Source: Hormiphora californensis (taxonomy: Eukaryota; Ctenophora; Tentaculata; Cydippida; Pleurobrachiidae). Taken from it: a stretch of DNA of 64,000 nucleotides. Location of the stretch: the NCBI GenBank assembly GCA_020137815.1, contig CM035352.1, forward strand, positions 7,106,628 to 7,170,627, written 5' to 3'. Below the pieces are notes generated by a model, which made no database searches, was not told where the DNA came from, and saw nothing but the letters and a program-made list of their open reading frames with translations. This document shows, piece by piece, positions 61,380-64,000 of the stretch; the stretch's first letter is position 1, and every line of letters begins with the position of its first letter. Position numbers and translations under genes: made by a program.

Positions 61380-63500
61380 GCCATTATTACTAGATCCAAA
61401 AACCAAACAAGTTTGGTGGATAGCCGGGGCCGCAGAAATTAAAAAACATGCGAAAGTTTTGATACATGAACTTTCGGGGCCTGGGGTGCTGTTAAATTCG
61501 CGTTCGCAACATTTTCAAACTATACGCCAGGAAAACTATCGCAATGATCAAATTATCATTATTTTTTATTCCACATTATCATACACATACAGATCCACAC
61601 ATGTCACAAAATTTGTGCAGGTGCCCGTGTGCCCCAGTGGGGCCCCTTCAGAGGGCTGTTTTACAGAAAAATATTTTAAAAGGGGTTTTGAAAGGAAAAG
61701 GGTGATTATCATTTGGAAAAGCGGGAATTTTAAAAGACCCCCCGGCCCCCAAAGTTCAGGATCAAAACTTTTTTGATGTTTTTTTAAATTTTTGCGGCCC
61801 CCGGCTACCACCAAATTGTTTGGTTTTTTTGGGTCCGTATCCGGCTTTGTTTTATAAAGTAATGACATGCATTTTGTATTTCTCTGAATTTTAAAAAACG
61901 TGGGAGATTGGGGGGTTCCCCGGCCCTTTTTGTTGTAGAAGCCTCATAAAATCGCCCGATATCCAATCTGGTTATCAATTGGGAATAATTTAAAATGATA
62001 GGGAAAACCAGGGCAAAACCCAAACGCCCCGGGTAGTGATACTTTTAAAAAGTTATAAGTTTCGCGATTTGTTTCAGTTACGCGAAATTTGCCTTTTCCC
62101 CGTTAGCTATTTAAAAGCTATTGGGGGATAGCTTTCCGCAATTTGGTTTTTCAATTATTACGTATTCGCGATAAGTTTTCGTGGTAGTTTTCCCCGATTA
62201 CATTTTTTATTGGTTTTAGCGGGTTGATATCCGCGGGGTTTATTTCCCCGATCGGGCCCTTCTTGTATGATTTTGATTTTTCATTCCGGAAATGACCCGG
62301 ATAAGCATTGGTAAAACAGTATATTCTGATACAAACAGGGTTCTAGATGCTAAAAACCCCTTCTTTTTCGGTGGTTTTTTAACTGTCTTTTATTTAGACC
62401 CGTCATAACTCTAGATATGTACCCCCTTTTAACTGAAAATGCGGGGCAAATAAGAAACCTTTTTTTAAAAATAAATTGATTCAAATTAATTTTTTGAATC
62501 TGAAACGCTTCTTTCTAGGGGTTTTTTAAAAAACGTTTAAAATTTTTAAGACAGTCCCAAAAACTAGATATGACTTCCAATTATATCTGAAAAACGCAGT
62601 TTACCTACTTGGCAAAAAATATTGTGATAAAAAAATGATTTATAGTTTAAATTTTTCCCCTTTTCTAGGTTTTTTTAAAATTTGTCTTAAATTTTTTAAA
62701 AGTCAGATTTTCCCCCTAATGAAGAACCGAACTAAGGGTTGCTTTTGAAATTTTGATCGTTGTTCAAGATGTCGAGAAAAATTAAGTAAAAAGCGGGCCG
62801 GCGTATTTGTTTGAAAAGACGGAAAAGCTTTTTTTAGGAAAGCCAAAGAAAAATTAAGACAGTCTAACTTTTGTTTTGGGCTTTCCCTTTTTCTTGTCCA
62901 AGCTTTAAAAAAGGTTTCACCCCTAGACCCACCGACTCTCAAGGGTTTTTATTTTTTGATAACTTTAAAACTCTGGCCTTATTTAAATACGCAAAAAAAT
63001 GGTTATTTTACGGGGGTTTGTGACGCGAAAAAAAAGGACATTTTGTTTTAAAATACGACCCCCTGAACGTTTAAAAAACCCTTAAATTTCCGGGTTTTCA
63101 TGAAATTTTGAAAGTGTTTCTTAGGTTTTCAAAGGGGGCACAACTACCAAAACGGCAAGTTCGGAGGACAACGGGAAGGTTGTCTAAAAAAAAGTTTTAA
63201 AATTTCCGTTTTTTAGAAAATAAAATTTGTAGCGGGTGTCAGAATTTTTAAAAATTTTTAAAAAAAATTTAAAAAATTTTTTTTTTTGCAATTTTGATTT
63301 TTCCCTTTTATGCAAGCAAGAAAAGTTGGATTTGGAAAAAAAGGACCCTTTTTTGGGGAAAGGGTGGTTGGGGGGGGGGGGGATTTGGGCCCCCCCGGGG
63401 GTTTTCCAGGCTATGGGTACCGGTTTTTCTGCTCCCCTTATTAAAAGCCCAACCCCGAAAAACTCAAAAAAATCAGTACACGGAAAACTGCGTGCAAACA
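61380..63500. other. Homopolymer-rich, probably unpolished sequence
   Basis: From about 61380 to 63500 the sequence changes character: runs of 3-12 identical bases follow each other (GGGGGTTTTCC, TTTTTTTTTT, GGGGGGGGGGGG, AAAAAAATTTAAAAAATTT). No microsatellite, splice site or codon pattern survives. Flanking DNA lacks this texture. It should contain N-terminal exons of the M13 protease; a fragment reading PCTDFFEF near 63470 (-) resembles that family's (D)PC.DFY.YACG motif, after which the frame is lost. I infer low-quality gap-fill. Confidence 0.6.
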
Positions 63501-63907
63501 GAATGAATTCAATTGGTACTCTGCAACAATCCATCGAAACGGTATCAAATTCACCTAAAATTTAATCTCCCTCCAGCTCCATCTCCACACGCCACATATG
63601 CTGTGAAAACGTGACACTTGACGCCCACTAACCTTATTTTTGTTATCATTTGCGATGTATCCGGCCACAAGTTACAACATCGAACTACAAAATATTAGTT
63701 ATGTTAGTGGGTTAGGATAAATCTAAAATCAATAAGCAGAGCCAGGGAGAGAGGGATCTGAAAGATTGCACTGCAAGATGTTTTGTGATTGTGTGGGAGG
63801 GGGGTCTTGGTATGGGTGTCAGAGATGTGATTAGTAGAGAGCACTTGGGTGCCCTGGGCCCTGGTTACAACACTTCGGCCAACAGGGATCAATCTGTCTG
63901 TTAGATC

Positions 63908-63921
63908 TTCTTCTCTTTCTC

Positions 63922-63999
<78 letters not shown>

Positions 64000-64000
64000 G
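63908..64000. repeat. (CT)n microsatellite at window end
   Basis: CT dinucleotide run with occasional interruptions, continuing past the end of the window. Confidence 0.95.

Overview
The window is animal nuclear DNA. Genes are split into many short coding exons (about 50-320 nt) with GT-AG introns, and the proteins are metazoan: a rhodopsin-like GPCR, an Ig/Kazal/VWD/C8 extracellular protein, a TBCCD1 homologue, a CUEDC1-like protein and a neprilysin-family protease. Small introns, a dense load of foldback elements and CT/GA microsatellites, and non-vertebrate gene content suggest a marine invertebrate. A sponge or other early-branching animal is my inference and is not proven. I joined exons by eye, requiring consensus splice sites, matching phase across junctions and family similarity recalled from memory. 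No alignment was run.

Layout: (1) 1.2-4.9 kb, + strand, TBCCD1-like gene with two internal frame slips. (2) 5.8-16.9 kb, - strand, large secreted or surface protein (Ig, follistatin/Kazal, Ig, VWD, C8) whose introns hold a 1.2-kb TA-flanked foldback element and other small elements. (3) 21.8-26.2 kb, + strand, complete seven-exon class A GPCR. Its start codon lies in the last copy of a ~110-bp tandem repeat, and the 3' end of its third exon, donor site included, is tandemly copied four more times. (4) 26.9-31.5 kb, - strand, four-helix membrane protein resembling the MS4A/CD20 group, with a 1.5-kb near-perfect palindrome in intron 1 and a foldback element with an 8-bp target duplication in its last intron. 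(5) 31.9-32.2 kb, small signal-peptide/transmembrane protein. (6) 32-35 kb, nested transposons and another palindrome. (7) 35.5-47.6 kb, - strand, complete 14-exon DUF4139 protein. Its introns contain a non-LTR retrotransposon ORF and a 27-bp satellite. (8) 48.7-51.8 kb, + strand, an intact 1043-codon retroelement ORF: PHD finger, SAP-like motif, reverse transcriptase, zinc motif and nuclease-like C-terminus. (9) 52.2-53.8 and 54.0-56.5 kb, + strand, a SpoU-family mitochondrial rRNA methyltransferase (MRM3-like) followed 201 bp later by a CUEDC1-like gene. (10) 57.9-61.3 kb, - strand, M13 (neprilysin-like) metallopeptidase whose N-terminal part runs into a stretch at 61.4-63.5 kb that looks like unpolished sequence.

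The genes are unrelated housekeeping and surface-protein genes, not a pathway or operon. The strongest candidates for something undescribed are the PHD-SAP-RT-nuclease element, the two tandem duplications built from functional pieces of the GPCR gene (start codon, and exon plus donor), and the very long palindromes inside introns. Several single-base frame slips in otherwise good genes argue for local sequence errors, so gene decay should not be assumed.
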